Shown: in pieces, positions 41,969 to 51,687 of the stretch
Position numbering within the stretch: position 1 is the first letter of the stretch
Layout of the letters: every line of letters starts with the position of its first letter
Assembly (NCBI RefSeq): GCF_029635795.1
Contig: NZ_CP114280.1
Location: forward strand, 1,488,001 to 1,552,000
Direction: 5' to 3'
Origin: Dickeya lacustris
GTDB lineage: Bacteria; Pseudomonadota; Gammaproteobacteria; Enterobacterales; Enterobacteriaceae
Length of the DNA: 64,000 nt
Notes under the pieces: generated by a model
Told to the model about the DNA's origin: nothing
Database searches by the model: none
Seen by the model: the letters and a program-made list of their open reading frames with translations, nothing else
Position numbers and translations under genes: made by a program

Positions 41969-43126
41969 TTAGTGATCCTCATCGAGTTGCAGCGCAACAT
42001 ACAGCAGCAAGCGATCGTCAAAATTGCCCAAATCCAGCCCGGTTAATTCAGAAATGCGGTTCAACCGATATTCCAGCGTATTACGGTGAACAAACAGCGC
42101 TTTGGCTGTCGCTCCCGGTTGCACATTATGACGAAACCATGCGTGCAGGGTGCGGCGCAACAGCCCATTGCCGTCCATTGCTTTCAGCCGTGCCAGCGGG
42201 CGCACCAGCTCATTGGCTTGCCAACCGCCGCGCAAACTGTCCAACAACACAGGCAGCATCAAATCCTGATAAAAATAGCTGCGTTGCGCTGGCATTCGCT
42301 GTTTGCCAACGCTCATGGTGGTTCTCGCGGTACGATAAGAGCGGGCAATACTGCCGGGGCCGGTAAAATAGTTGCCAAGCGCAATACGAACCCGCAGCCT
42401 GCTGCTCTCCTCCATACGCGATAACAGGCTATCCACCCGCCGACGATGATCCTCCGCGTCCCAACGGCCATGGCTATTTAGCGCCGGTTTCAAAACCACC
42501 ATTTCCGTCAGCGATACAATGGCAATAAGATTGTTACGCTCCGGCGTGGTCAGCAACGTTTGCAACTGCTGCAACTCGGCCATCGCGCTATCGACACCCA
42601 GTTGGCCGCTATCCACTTCCACAACCGCGACAACGCGCGGCTGATTGAGATCAATCCCCAGGCGTTGCGCCCATTCCATTAATGCCGGAGGCAACTCATC
42701 GGTACGAATCAGGTTCAGCACCAACTCTTCGCGCAAGCGGCTATCTTGCGCCAACATATGCAGCAACCGGGCCTGCTCCAGCATCATCTCTGCCGTCATG
42801 CACACCAGTTCGCCATACTGACGCAATTGGCCCGGATTACCGGTCAGGCCGATGACCCCGACAATGTCGCCGTCAATTTTTAGCGGTAAGTTAACCCCGG
42901 GTCTGACGCCATGCAGGTGGCGAGCCACGGCCTCATCAATGTCCACAACCCGACCTTGCGACAAAACTAACAGCGCGCCTTCGTGCAACTCACCAATACG
43001 CTCGCGGTCACCGCTACCAATAATGCGACCTCGCGCATCCATTACATTGATATTACTATCAATAATCTTCATGGTGCGCGCGACTATTTCCTGCGCCAGC
43101 TTGTCATTCAAGTGGTATGACGCCAT
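41969..43126 (-). CDS. cdaR: Carbohydrate diacid regulator CdaR
   Basis: Transcription activator of glucarate/galactarate/glycerate utilisation genes in E. coli. 385 residues, the E. coli length. An N-terminal diacid-recognition domain (NINVMDARGRIIGSGDRERIG) precedes a C-terminal PucR-type helix-turn-helix (TAKALFVHRNTLEYRLNRISELTGLDL). The start MASYHLNDK (43126) has GAGG upstream; the frame is open 20 codons beyond. No diacid catabolic genes are in the window. Confidence 0.95.
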   Translation of the reverse strand: MASYHLNDKLAQEIVARTMKIIDSNINVMDARGRIIGSGDRERIGELHEGALLVLSQGRVVDIDEAVARHLHGVRPGVNLPLKIDGDIVGVIGLTGNPGQLRQYGELVCMTAEMMLEQARLLHMLAQDSRLREELVLNLIRTDELPPALMEWAQRLGIDLNQPRVVAVVEVDSGQLGVDSAMAELQQLQTLLTTPERNNLIAIVSLTEMVVLKPALNSHGRWDAEDHRRRVDSLLSRMEESSRLRVRIALGNYFTGPGSIARSYRTARTTMSVGKQRMPAQRSYFYQDLMLPVLLDSLRGGWQANELVRPLARLKAMDGNGLLRRTLHAWFRHNVQPGATAKALFVHRNTLEYRLNRISELTGLDLGNFDDRLLLYVALQLDEDH

Positions 43127-43314
43127 TTCAACCTCAACGGATAGTGACAACCGCGCCAGCATAGCGCGGGACATTGCGCCAGACATTGTGCAATTGAACT
43201 AAAATCGGTCTCTCTCACCGGATATGCGGAAGAACTCACAAAAATGGCAAAAAGCACCCGGTTAGGTGAATACACACCAGCCGGGTACTCAGGAGGCAGG
43301 CTAAACGCAGAGGG

Positions 43315-44781
43315 TTATTGAATCAGCAGGTAAAGATCGCTCTCGCCGCGACGAATATTCAGCGCCAGTAGCGGGGGTTTACTGTCGATAATTTTGCGCA
43401 GTTCCCCCAAATTCTCGACCGGCTGCTGATTCACACCCAGGATGATGTCGCCCGGTTTAAGGCCAATACTTGCAGCGGCGGAATCTGCTTTGACGTTATC
43501 GACTTTCACCCCTTTATGGCCATTTATCTCGATATTACTCAGCTCGGCACCCGCAATAGCAGAATCCAGATTGCCCGACGCAACCGGCGATGGGCTGCCT
43601 GGCTCAAGCGTCACATCAAGCGACATCGGCTTACCTTCACGGAGAACCCCTAATGTCAGTTGACTGCCTACCGGCATTGAACCAAGTTGGGCGCGGAGCG
43701 CAGAGAAACTGCCGACAGGTTTGCCATTCATCGAGACAATAACATCACCGGCTTTAATACCGGCTTTTGCCGCCGCAGAGCCAGGCTGTATCTGGCTGAC
43801 AAAGGTGCCACGCTGGGCGTCTACCTTCATCGCGCGGGCCAGATCGGAATTCAATTCCGTTGCCACAATGCCAAGCTCGCCGCGTTTAACTTCGCCAAAT
43901 TCCACTATCTGATTGGTCAGATTTTTCACGATATTGCTGGGAATGGCGAAACCAATACCGATATTGCCGCCACCTGGAGCTAAAATAGCGGTATTTAAAC
44001 CAATTAACTCGCCCTGCAAATTCACCAGCGCACCGCCCGAATTCCCCCGGTTAATGGCGGCATCGGTCTGAATAAAATCCTCGTAGTTTTCGATGTTAAG
44101 CCCGCTGCGCCCCAGCGCGGAGATAATGCCCGATGTCGCCGTCTCCCCTAACCCATACGGATTACCGATCGCAACAGCATAATCCCCCACCCGTAATTGA
44201 TCGGAATCGGCCAGTTTAATTTCCGTTAAATTGCGGAAATCTTGCAGTTGAATGAGCGCCACGTCTGAGCGCGGGTCTCTACCGATTATCTTCGCCTCAT
44301 AGTTACGGCCATCGTTAAGATGCACCTGAATCTTGTCGGCGTTCTCCACCACATGATTATTGGTGACAACATAGCCTTTGGCCGCGTTGATAATCACCCC
44401 CGCGCCTAACGCCTGAAAGGTCTGCTGCGGCCCACCGCCTGTCGCACCCTCGTCGCGCTCATCCTCCTCTTCTCCCTGACACATTGGCGAAGACTGGAAA
44501 GGTGAACCTTCCTGACAAAATGGGGTGTTATCACCTAAAAGTGGCGGCTGCGATTGCGGTAATGTCTGGTTTTGCTGCGCGGGGGTATGACCCTCGATAG
44601 AGATATTTACCACCGACGGCATAACATTCTCCAGCATTGGGGCCAGGCTCGGTAGCTGAGAAGAGGACGACGAAACGGTTTGTGCAGCAACGGCAACGCC
44701 AGTTATACCGGTCATTGCCATCGCCAAACCAAGCGCCAGCGCACTCAGCATCAAGGGTTTTCTTTTCAGCGTAATGTTCAT
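43315..44781 (-). CDS. degP: Periplasmic serine protease/chaperone DegP
   Basis: HtrA-family protease that degrades misfolded envelope proteins; a classical sigma-E and Cpx target. 488 residues with signal peptide (LMLSALALGLAMAMTGITGVAVAA). The catalytic triad is His in VVTNNHVVEN, Asp in PRSDVALIQL and Ser in RGNSGGALV, followed by two PDZ domains (about 290-385 and 400-485). An acidic insert (EEEDERDEG) sits in the LA loop region. I use ATG 44781; a GTG 15 nt upstream is also possible. I found no clear sigma-E promoter just upstream. Confidence 0.97.
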   Translation of the reverse strand: MNITLKRKPLMLSALALGLAMAMTGITGVAVAAQTVSSSSSQLPSLAPMLENVMPSVVNISIEGHTPAQQNQTLPQSQPPLLGDNTPFCQEGSPFQSSPMCQGEEEDERDEGATGGGPQQTFQALGAGVIINAAKGYVVTNNHVVENADKIQVHLNDGRNYEAKIIGRDPRSDVALIQLQDFRNLTEIKLADSDQLRVGDYAVAIGNPYGLGETATSGIISALGRSGLNIENYEDFIQTDAAINRGNSGGALVNLQGELIGLNTAILAPGGGNIGIGFAIPSNIVKNLTNQIVEFGEVKRGELGIVATELNSDLARAMKVDAQRGTFVSQIQPGSAAAKAGIKAGDVIVSMNGKPVGSFSALRAQLGSMPVGSQLTLGVLREGKPMSLDVTLEPGSPSPVASGNLDSAIAGAELSNIEINGHKGVKVDNVKADSAAASIGLKPGDIILGVNQQPVENLGELRKIIDSKPPLLALNIRRGESDLYLLIQ

Positions 44782-44962
44782 CGCAACGTGTCTCACATTC
44801 TGTGAATTTCAGTGTCTCAACCGGCTGGTACTGACAACCTGCCGTGGTCATCAGACCGTATGAAATCACTATGCTCAACAGCACCGACTTCGCGCAATAC
44901 GGTGAAGGGTAAGGAAATATTGAGCCGGTTTACAAAACTCAACCCTGGCCTTAACCGATAGA

Positions 44963-46480
44963 TCAATCGGTCGCCATCAACCGGCGGTACTCATCATAGG
45001 CATATAAATCGGTCATCCCGCTGATGTAATCCAATATCAAACGCGCGCGATAATAGTATTCCCAGATGACCTGTTCAGGCGTTGATAAGGCAGACAACGC
45101 GCGTGTCGCCTCACGATAAGCATGGCAGTGTTTACTGGAGAGCTTATGGTATAGCCGGGTTTCTATCGGATAGCGCGGGTGAGTCTCCTCGGCAACCAAC
45201 TGGCAGAAGTCAGCATGCGGCATATGCAGCAATGGGCTGTAAATATCCAATAAGCCACGGATTATGCGATCGCCCTGTAGCTCCAGCTGCTCCACTTCGT
45301 GATGGTTAAAAACAAACTTTCTGGCGACATCTTTAAAAATCTTTAATAACCGCCCGTAGTCATCTTTGCTCTCTTCTAACAATGAATGATTAAAACTGCC
45401 GTCATACAGCGCGGGCAGGTGTTCAATGAAACGCCGGGTAACGTAGCCCACCAGGGTGTTAACCACATTCACCCGCAGCTTCATAAAGAACTGATCGCTC
45501 TCACTGCGACCTTGCATATGCTTGCGCTCGGCGTAGGCGCGCTCGATGGTATGACTAAAAACATCTTTTTCCGCGCGAGTGCCCCAGGCCTGCTCCAGGC
45601 GCTCATACAATTGCTGATAGGTCACAATTTTCTTCTCCACCGCATCCTCCAAATCGGCAATGCAGTAGGAGATATCATCCGCCGCTTCCATAATGTATGT
45701 CAGCGGATGGCGATGAAATTCGCCCATTCCGAGCTCGCTGCGCAACTGCGCGACAAAGGCTTCCTCTGAAAGATAAAACCCGGGCTTTTTCATCAGGTAG
45801 TCGTACTGTTCCGGCACCGCCTGCGCCCAATAGGCCGGACGGGTGTATTTCAGGATGCAGGCAACCTGCGCATAGGTAAGGTTCAGTTTCAGCAGTGAAT
45901 GCACCAGCCGAATGGCCTGCGCGTTGCCCTCAAAGTGGCTTAAATCATGGCGAATCTGGCTACGTAGCGCATTCAATGCGGGGTCGTGCTGCTCATCCCA
46001 TCGCAGGCAGGGAACCTGACAAGGGTCTCCTTGCGCTGACGGTAATGCACACTCTGGCATCAGCCGTTGGCGAAACCACTTATTAATCGCCGCCTCGCCA
46101 AAATGCCCAAATGGTGGGTTGCCGATGTCATGCATTAAGCACGCCATCTCTATCAGGCTCTCAAACGGCGACTCCAGACCGCTTAACCCCAGCGCGTCGA
46201 GTCTGCCATTTTTACGCAGTTGCCCCAGCACCTCTTTGGCGATATAGCGCCCGACCTGCTGCACTTCCATCGAATGTGTCAGGCGCGAGCGCACGGCGGC
46301 GTTGCGCTCTAACGGAAACACCTGCGTTTTTTGCTGTAAACGGCGAATGGCGGCTGAATTGATGATGCGCCCCCGGTCGCTTTCAAACTCGCGCTCAATC
46401 GCACTGGCTTCCGTCTTGTCTTTCGGTTTGCTAAATGGCCGTTGAAAACTGATTTTTTTCGCGAAATCGATATCAGGCAT
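44963..46480 (-). CDS. dgt: Deoxyguanosinetriphosphate triphosphohydrolase
   Basis: Hydrolyses dGTP to deoxyguanosine and triphosphate. 505 residues, the E. coli length. HD-domain metal ligands are in [12 protein letters not shown] and [16 protein letters not shown], with a further Asp in [16 protein letters not shown]. Located upstream of degP on the same strand, as in E. coli, and divergent from mtnN. Confidence 0.97.
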   Translation of the reverse strand: MPDIDFAKKISFQRPFSKPKDKTEASAIEREFESDRGRIINSAAIRRLQQKTQVFPLERNAAVRSRLTHSMEVQQVGRYIAKEVLGQLRKNGRLDALGLSGLESPFESLIEMACLMHDIGNPPFGHFGEAAINKWFRQRLMPECALPSAQGDPCQVPCLRWDEQHDPALNALRSQIRHDLSHFEGNAQAIRLVHSLLKLNLTYAQVACILKYTRPAYWAQAVPEQYDYLMKKPGFYLSEEAFVAQLRSELGMGEFHRHPLTYIMEAADDISYCIADLEDAVEKKIVTYQQLYERLEQAWGTRAEKDVFSHTIERAYAERKHMQGRSESDQFFMKLRVNVVNTLVGYVTRRFIEHLPALYDGSFNHSLLEESKDDYGRLLKIFKDVARKFVFNHHEVEQLELQGDRIIRGLLDIYSPLLHMPHADFCQLVAEETHPRYPIETRLYHKLSSKHCHAYREATRALSALSTPEQVIWEYYYRARLILDYISGMTDLYAYDEYRRLMATD

Positions 46481-46619
46481 ACTGCTCTCCCTGTTATGCC
46501 CCGATTAAGGCGGGAAACCTCAGTGATAGCATGCCGTCGCCGCAGGCACAATCGCTGCCTGCGCGCAGCCGTGCTAGACTAGGGGTTTGTTACTGTTCAC
46601 ATATTTGGTGGGGAATTCT

Positions 46620-47330
46620 ATGAAAGTTGGCATTATTGGTGCGATGGAGCAAGAAGTCACGCTGTTAAGAGATCAAATCCAGCACCGTCAGACTTTTCAA
46701 CGCGCAGGATGTGAAATCTACAGCGGCCAGTTGCATGGCGTTGAGGTGGCGTTGCTGAAATCCGGCATCGGCAAAGTGTCGGCAGCACTCGGCACGACAT
46801 TGCTGCTGGAGCACTGCCAGCCTGATATGGTCATCAACACCGGTTCCGCCGGGGGGCTTGCGCCTTCACTGCATGTTGGCGATATCGTCGTGTCTGATGA
46901 AGTACGCTACCACGATGCCGATGTCACCGCCTTCGGTTACGTCCCCGGCCAGATGGCGGGCTGCCCGGCGGCCTTCAGTGCCGATGAGAAACTCATCACG
47001 CTGGCGCAAAACGCAATTGCCCATCTACAGCTGCATGCCGTGCGTGGGCTGGTGGTAAGCGGTGATGCCTTTATCAACGGTAAAGAACCGCTGGCGCGCA
47101 TCCGCCAGACCTTCCCGCAGGCGATTGCCGTTGAGATGGAAGCCACCGCTATCGGCCACGTGTGCCACCAGTTTGGCGTGCCGTTTGTGGTGGTACGCGC
47201 GATTTCCGACGTTGCGGATCAGGCCTCTCACCTGAGCTTTGACGAGTTTCTGGCTACCGCCGCGCAGCAATCGACCCGCATGGTGGAAGTGATGCTGCAA
47301 ACACTGGCACAGCCGCAGCACGCCAGTTGA
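46620..47330 (+). CDS. mtnN: 5'-methylthioadenosine/S-adenosylhomocysteine nucleosidase
   Basis: Pfs enzyme that splits MTA, SAH and 5'-deoxyadenosine; it provides the precursor of autoinducer-2 and clears SAM by-products. 236 residues. Catalytic Glu in GAMEQEV, Glu in [14 protein letters not shown] and Asp in [17 protein letters not shown] precedes the ATG at 46620. The stop overlaps the region just before btuF, so both are one unit. Confidence 0.97.
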   Translation: MKVGIIGAMEQEVTLLRDQIQHRQTFQRAGCEIYSGQLHGVEVALLKSGIGKVSAALGTTLLLEHCQPDMVINTGSAGGLAPSLHVGDIVVSDEVRYHDADVTAFGYVPGQMAGCPAAFSADEKLITLAQNAIAHLQLHAVRGLVVSGDAFINGKEPLARIRQTFPQAIAVEMEATAIGHVCHQFGVPFVVVRAISDVADQASHLSFDEFLATAAQQSTRMVEVMLQTLAQPQHAS

Positions 47331-47338
47331 TAACTACC

Positions 47339-48232
47339 ATGTGGCAACGCATGCGGCGACGACCAAAGGTGCTCGCGACGCTCGCCCGCACACTGGCATG
47401 GGTTGCGCTGGCGTTATACCAGACTGGCGCTGGCGCGCAGGGCATTGCACAACGCGTCATCAGCCTTGCGCCCCATGCAACAGAAATGGCGTTCGCCGCC
47501 GGACTGGGAGAACAACTGGTCGGTGTCAGCGCCTGGTCGGACTATCCTGCTGCCGCTGCGAATATTGAGCAGGTTGCCAACTGGCAAGGCATTAATCTGG
47601 AGCGTATTGTCGCACTCAAGCCGGATTTAGTGCTGGCCTGGCGTGAAGGCAATGCCCAGCGTCCGCTTGAGCAGTTAGCCTCACTGGGCATCACCGTCCG
47701 CTATCTTGACCCGACCACGCTTGAAGATATTCCGCGTGAGCTTGAGGAACTGGCGCAGTACAGCCCACACCCGGAGCAGGCCAGACAAGCGGCAGCGCGT
47801 TTTCGCCAGCAGCAGCAGGCGCTGACCGAGCGTTATCAACGCCATCAGAATGCCGCAACCGCCGAACCGATGCCGCTCACGCCCATACCGATAAAGGTGT
47901 TCCTGCAATTTGGCAGCCAGCCGCTATTCACCTCATCCGGCGCGACGCTGCAAAGCCAGTTGGTCAGCCTGTGCGGTGGCCGCAATATTTTTGCAGATAG
48001 CGCGGTTGCCTGGCCGCAGGTCAGCCGCGAGCAGGTTATCCGTCGCCAGCCGCAGGCGATTGTCGTCAGTGGCACGCCGGACATGGCCGCGCAGGTCAAT
48101 GCCTTCTGGCAACCGCAGTTGAATGCCAGCGTCATCGCGATTAACCAGGACTGGTTTAGTCGCAGCGGCCCCAGATTGATGCTGGCCGCCGAAGACCTTT
48201 GTCAGCGATTAGCCGCACTCACTCAGCCATAG
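47339..48232 (+). CDS. btuF: Vitamin B12-binding periplasmic protein BtuF
   Basis: Periplasmic cobalamin-binding component of the BtuCDF importer. 297 residues with a signal peptide ([19 protein letters not shown]). The class III substrate-binding fold begins [17 protein letters not shown], followed by WSDYP and [20 protein letters not shown]. The Glu residues that dock onto BtuC are plausibly in PHATEMAF and near AGIHP-like positions of the second lobe, which I did not resolve. Begins 8 nt after mtnN. Confidence 0.93.
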   Translation: MWQRMRRRPKVLATLARTLAWVALALYQTGAGAQGIAQRVISLAPHATEMAFAAGLGEQLVGVSAWSDYPAAAANIEQVANWQGINLERIVALKPDLVLAWREGNAQRPLEQLASLGITVRYLDPTTLEDIPRELEELAQYSPHPEQARQAAARFRQQQQALTERYQRHQNAATAEPMPLTPIPIKVFLQFGSQPLFTSSGATLQSQLVSLCGGRNIFADSAVAWPQVSREQVIRRQPQAIVVSGTPDMAAQVNAFWQPQLNASVIAINQDWFSRSGPRLMLAAEDLCQRLAALTQP

Positions 48233-48276
48233 CGGTAACACAGCGATAGCAGTGACACAGTGATAGCGGTGATAAG
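48233..48276 (+). repeat. Imperfect tandem repeat after btuF
   Basis: AGCGGTAACACAGCGAT, AGCAGTGACACAGTGAT and AGCGGTGAT follow one another with period 17-18 directly after the btuF stop. Probably replication slippage; no function inferred. Confidence 0.5.
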
Positions 48277-48295
48277 CCGTCAGGCCGGAAAAGAA

Positions 48296-48324
48296 AAAAC
48301 CCGTGCGGTTCGGGCACGGGTTTT
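48296..48324. terminator. Bidirectional terminator between btuF and erpA
   Basis: AAAACCCGTGC and GCACGGGTTTT enclose a 7-nt loop between the convergent genes, with A/U-runs on each side. Confidence 0.9.
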
Positions 48325-48358
48325 GTACTGACGTCATCGCATCAGAACGCAGAGACTG

Positions 48359-48703
48359 TCAGATACTAAATGAAGAGCCACAACCACACGTGGTTTTCGC
48401 ATTCGGGTTACTCACCACAAAGCGTGAGCCTTCCAGCCCTTCGGTATAATCCACTGAACCGCCAATCAGATACTGTAGGCTCATTGGGTCAACGACCAGA
48501 GCAACACCCTGTTTCTCGATAGTCATATCCCCTTCATTCACCTTGTCATCAAAGGTGAAACCGTACTGAAAACCGCTGCAACCGCCGCCGGTGATATACA
48601 CACGCAGTTTCAGCTCAGGGTTTTCTTCATCGGCAATCAGGAGTTTCACCTTATTTGCCGCCGCTTCGGTAAATTGCAGAGGCAGTGCTACGTCATCGCT
48701 CAT
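48359..48703 (-). CDS. erpA: Iron-sulfur cluster insertion protein ErpA
   Basis: A-type carrier delivering [4Fe-4S] clusters, for example to the isoprenoid enzymes IspG/IspH; essential for aerobic growth of E. coli. 114 residues, the E. coli length. The three cluster Cys are in GGGCSGFQ and the C-terminal [16 protein letters not shown] lies before ATG 48703; six upstream codons are rejected because they overlap it. Confidence 0.97.
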   Translation of the reverse strand: MSDDVALPLQFTEAAANKVKLLIADEENPELKLRVYITGGGCSGFQYGFTFDDKVNEGDMTIEKQGVALVVDPMSLQYLIGGSVDYTEGLEGSRFVVSNPNAKTTCGCGSSFSI

Positions 48704-48778
48704 TTTCTTACTCCCAATCATCTGACGTTATTTAACGCCTTGGTTATCGGTTTATTATCCAACAGCACCCGGCAACGT

Positions 48779-50149
48779 TCAAGATTTGATCCCAACGACA
48801 GCAACGCATGGGGGCGTCTCTGCCGACTGGCGCGCCAGCGTGCGGGCCAAAATCGCCGAATAAAGCGGCTGCCCACCGAGCAACTGCGCCACCAGCGTGG
48901 CAGCAAAGCAGGCGATAATCATCGGGAAGAGTACGGAATAATTGTCCGTCATCTCCAGCACCAGCACGATACCGGTCAAAGGAGCTCGCACGCAGGCAGC
49001 AAACAACGCCCCCATACCTACGACGGCACATGTCCCAACGACCAGTGACGCCGCTGGAAGCAATAACGTACAGCTCGCGCCAAACGCCGCCCCCAGCAAC
49101 GCGCCCAGCGACAGCATCGGGGCAAAAATGCCGCCCGGCGCACCCGAGCAAAAACACAGCAACGTCATCGCGACCCGCGCCAGAAAAATAGCCAGTAACC
49201 CACTGATGCTGATGTGTGCAGTCGCCGCCGTCGAAATTAATGTAAAGCCACCGCCGGTCGCAGCCGGGAAAACCAGCGTCAGCAAACCGGACACCCCGCC
49301 AGCCACCAGGCCAGTCAGCAAAAAGCGCGGCATCGAGTGAGCGTGAAAACGTAAAAAAAGCGCCTGCGCCCACAGTACCAAAGCATTCAATAAGGTGCCC
49401 ACCGCCCCCGCTACGCAACCAAGCAGCACGTAAAGCCACAGCGACCTTAGCGACACCGGTGCCAGATGACCCACCGCTATCACCGCCTGATCCCCTTCCA
49501 GCAGGCGATATACCATACTGGCCATGATGACGCCGACAAATACCGCTTTAATCGAGACAGGGTTATAGCGAAACTGCGCCCGCATCTCTTCGATAATAAA
49601 CAGAATTCCGGCCAGCGGCGCATTAAAAGCCGCCGCCAGACCCGCCGCAGCACCGGTAGCCAGCAGAGTATGCCGCGCATCCGGCTGCTGGCCCGGCAAC
49701 AGGCTTGCCAGCATGCCGCCAACGTTCCCGCCCAGTTGCACCGTCGGGCCCTCTCGCCCCAAAACCATCCCGGCACCCAGCGTGCCCATGCCGCCAAAAA
49801 ATTTTACCGGCAGCACCCGCCACCAGCGAACCGGACGCACACCGGCGAGCGCACCTTCGATTTCAGGGATGCCCGAGCCCCCGGCTTCCGGGGCGATACG
49901 GCGCACTAACCAATAACCACTCATCGCCAGCACGGCCGATACCAGCACGCCAAGCGGCCAGCGCCAGGGCGACGCCTCTGGCGCCGAGAGCAGGGCAAGT
50001 CGCACATGCAGCACACTATTGACTGCCAGATTGAACCCTACCCCGAGAAACCCCACGACCGTGCCAACCAGCGCAGCCATCACCAAAATCACCATAGCGG
50101 CGTGATGACGCCCCACCACAGAAGAGAAAAACGCAGACAACGCAGACAT
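48779..50149 (-). CDS. clcA: H+/Cl- antiporter ClcA
   Basis: CLC-family 2 Cl-/1 H+ exchanger supporting extreme acid resistance. 456 residues with many membrane helices. Chloride-binding motifs [19 protein letters not shown] (external gate Glu) and [11 protein letters not shown] are intact, as is the internal proton Glu in [12 protein letters not shown] and the Tyr in [10 protein letters not shown]. The frame is open back to a GTG at 50200; neither start has a strong Shine-Dalgarno, so the N-terminus is uncertain. Divergent from hemL. Confidence 0.95.
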   Translation of the reverse strand: MSALSAFFSSVVGRHHAAMVILVMAALVGTVVGFLGVGFNLAVNSVLHVRLALLSAPEASPWRWPLGVLVSAVLAMSGYWLVRRIAPEAGGSGIPEIEGALAGVRPVRWWRVLPVKFFGGMGTLGAGMVLGREGPTVQLGGNVGGMLASLLPGQQPDARHTLLATGAAAGLAAAFNAPLAGILFIIEEMRAQFRYNPVSIKAVFVGVIMASMVYRLLEGDQAVIAVGHLAPVSLRSLWLYVLLGCVAGAVGTLLNALVLWAQALFLRFHAHSMPRFLLTGLVAGGVSGLLTLVFPAATGGGFTLISTAATAHISISGLLAIFLARVAMTLLCFCSGAPGGIFAPMLSLGALLGAAFGASCTLLLPAASLVVGTCAVVGMGALFAACVRAPLTGIVLVLEMTDNYSVLFPMIIACFAATLVAQLLGGQPLYSAILARTLARQSAETPPCVAVVGIKS

Positions 50150-50321
50150 AGCCACATCATGTAAAATCAGAGAGGGCTGCCATTTTAGTCCCGTATTCAC
50201 ACCGTTGCCCAGTGGCTATCGCCGCCGTGACGGGCCGAAAGTGTGTACAGCGATTTCACAACCGTTGCCAGATGATTAGAATGAACGCCTTTCGCTATGC
50301 CCATCCAATCAGGAAGCTGCA

Positions 50322-51602
50322 ATGAACAAATCAGAACGTCTGTATGCCGAAGCCCGGCAGGTTATCCCCGGAGGTGTGAACTCGCCGGTGCGTGCATTTA
50401 ACGGTGTCGGCGGCGTGCCGCTGTTCATCGAGCGGGCCGAAGGTGCCAGGCTCTACGATGCGGACGGCAACGCCTATATCGACTACGTCGGCTCATGGGG
50501 GCCGATGATCCTCGGGCATAATCATCCGGCGATTCGTGACGCGGTGGTCGCCGCCGCCAAACGCGGCCTGAGCTTCGGTGCGCCAACCGAAATGGAAGTG
50601 AAAATGGCGCAGTTGGTGACATCGCTGATGCCGGGCATGGAAATGGTACGCATGGTGAACTCCGGTACTGAAGCCACCATGAGCGCCATCCGTCTGGCGC
50701 GCGGGTTTACCGGGCGCGATAAAATCATCAAATTCGAAGGCTGTTACCACGGCCATGCCGACTGCCTGCTGGTCAAAGCCGGTTCTGGCGCACTGACGCT
50801 GGGCCAGCCCAACTCACCGGGCGTTCCGGCGGACTTTGCCCGCCACACCCTAACCTGTGTCTATAACGATCTGGATTCTGTGCGCGCTGCCTTTGAGCAG
50901 TACCCGGAAGAGGTTGCCGCCATCATCGTCGAACCGGTGGCCGGTAACATGAACTGCATTCCGCCGCTACCAGCCTTCTTACCGGGGTTACGTGCGCTGT
51001 GCGATGAGTTCGGTGCGCTGCTGATCATCGATGAAGTGATGACCGGTTTTCGCGTCGCGTTAAACGGCGCGCAGGGGCATTATGGCGTGCAGCCGGATCT
51101 CACCTGTCTGGGTAAAATCATCGGCGGTGGCATGCCGGTTGGCGCATTTGGCGGCCGCCGGGATGTGATGCAAGCGCTGGCACCGACCGGGCCGGTCTAT
51201 CAGGCCGGTACGCTCTCCGGCAACCCGGTTGCCATGGCCGCCGGGTTTGCCTGCCTGAGCGAAGTGGCCAAACCGGGTGTGCATCAGCAACTGACGGCGC
51301 TGACCACCCGGCTTGCCGAAGGGTTGCTGGCCGCCGCGCGCGAGCAGCACATTGCGCTGGTAGTCAACCACGTCGGCGGCATGTTCGGTATTTTCTTTAC
51401 CGATTGCGCCAGCGTGACCTGCTATCAGGATGTGCTGAAATGCGACGTGGAACGCTTTAAACGCTTCTTCCACCTGATGCTGGCCGAAGGCGTCTACCTC
51501 GCGCCATCGGCTTTTGAAGCCGGATTCATGTCACTGGCGCACAGCCCTGCAGATATTGACGAAACCGTTGCGGCTGCCCGCCGCTGTTTTGCCCAACTCT
51601 AA
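50322..51602 (+). CDS. hemL: Glutamate-1-semialdehyde 2,1-aminomutase
   Basis: PLP enzyme converting glutamate-1-semialdehyde to 5-aminolevulinate, the first committed haem precursor. 426 residues as in E. coli. The PLP Lys265 lies in [16 protein letters not shown]; the gabaculine-related stretch [12 protein letters not shown] is present. Convergent with mrcB. In E. coli the fhuACDB genes lie between hemL and mrcB; they are absent here. Confidence 0.98.
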   Translation: MNKSERLYAEARQVIPGGVNSPVRAFNGVGGVPLFIERAEGARLYDADGNAYIDYVGSWGPMILGHNHPAIRDAVVAAAKRGLSFGAPTEMEVKMAQLVTSLMPGMEMVRMVNSGTEATMSAIRLARGFTGRDKIIKFEGCYHGHADCLLVKAGSGALTLGQPNSPGVPADFARHTLTCVYNDLDSVRAAFEQYPEEVAAIIVEPVAGNMNCIPPLPAFLPGLRALCDEFGALLIIDEVMTGFRVALNGAQGHYGVQPDLTCLGKIIGGGMPVGAFGGRRDVMQALAPTGPVYQAGTLSGNPVAMAAGFACLSEVAKPGVHQQLTALTTRLAEGLLAAAREQHIALVVNHVGGMFGIFFTDCASVTCYQDVLKCDVERFKRFFHLMLAEGVYLAPSAFEAGFMSLAHSPADIDETVAAARRCFAQL

Positions 51603-51620
51603 CTTTGCCCATCAGCAATA

Positions 51621-51651
51621 AAAAAACGCCCGGTACATCGACCGGGCGTTT
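51621..51651. terminator. Bidirectional terminator between hemL and mrcB
   Basis: AAACGCCCGGT, ACATCG loop, ACCGGGCGTTT between convergent genes, with an A-run serving as the U-run for the mrcB strand. Confidence 0.9.
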
Positions 51652-51687
51652 ATCGGGCACAACACAGAAAAATACGGAAACGCGGCG

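Noticed and set aside
48744..49439. 231-codon minus-strand frame inside clcA, rich in Gly and Arg
   Set aside because: Out-of-frame shadow of clcA in GC-rich DNA; the CLC motifs are all in the other frame.
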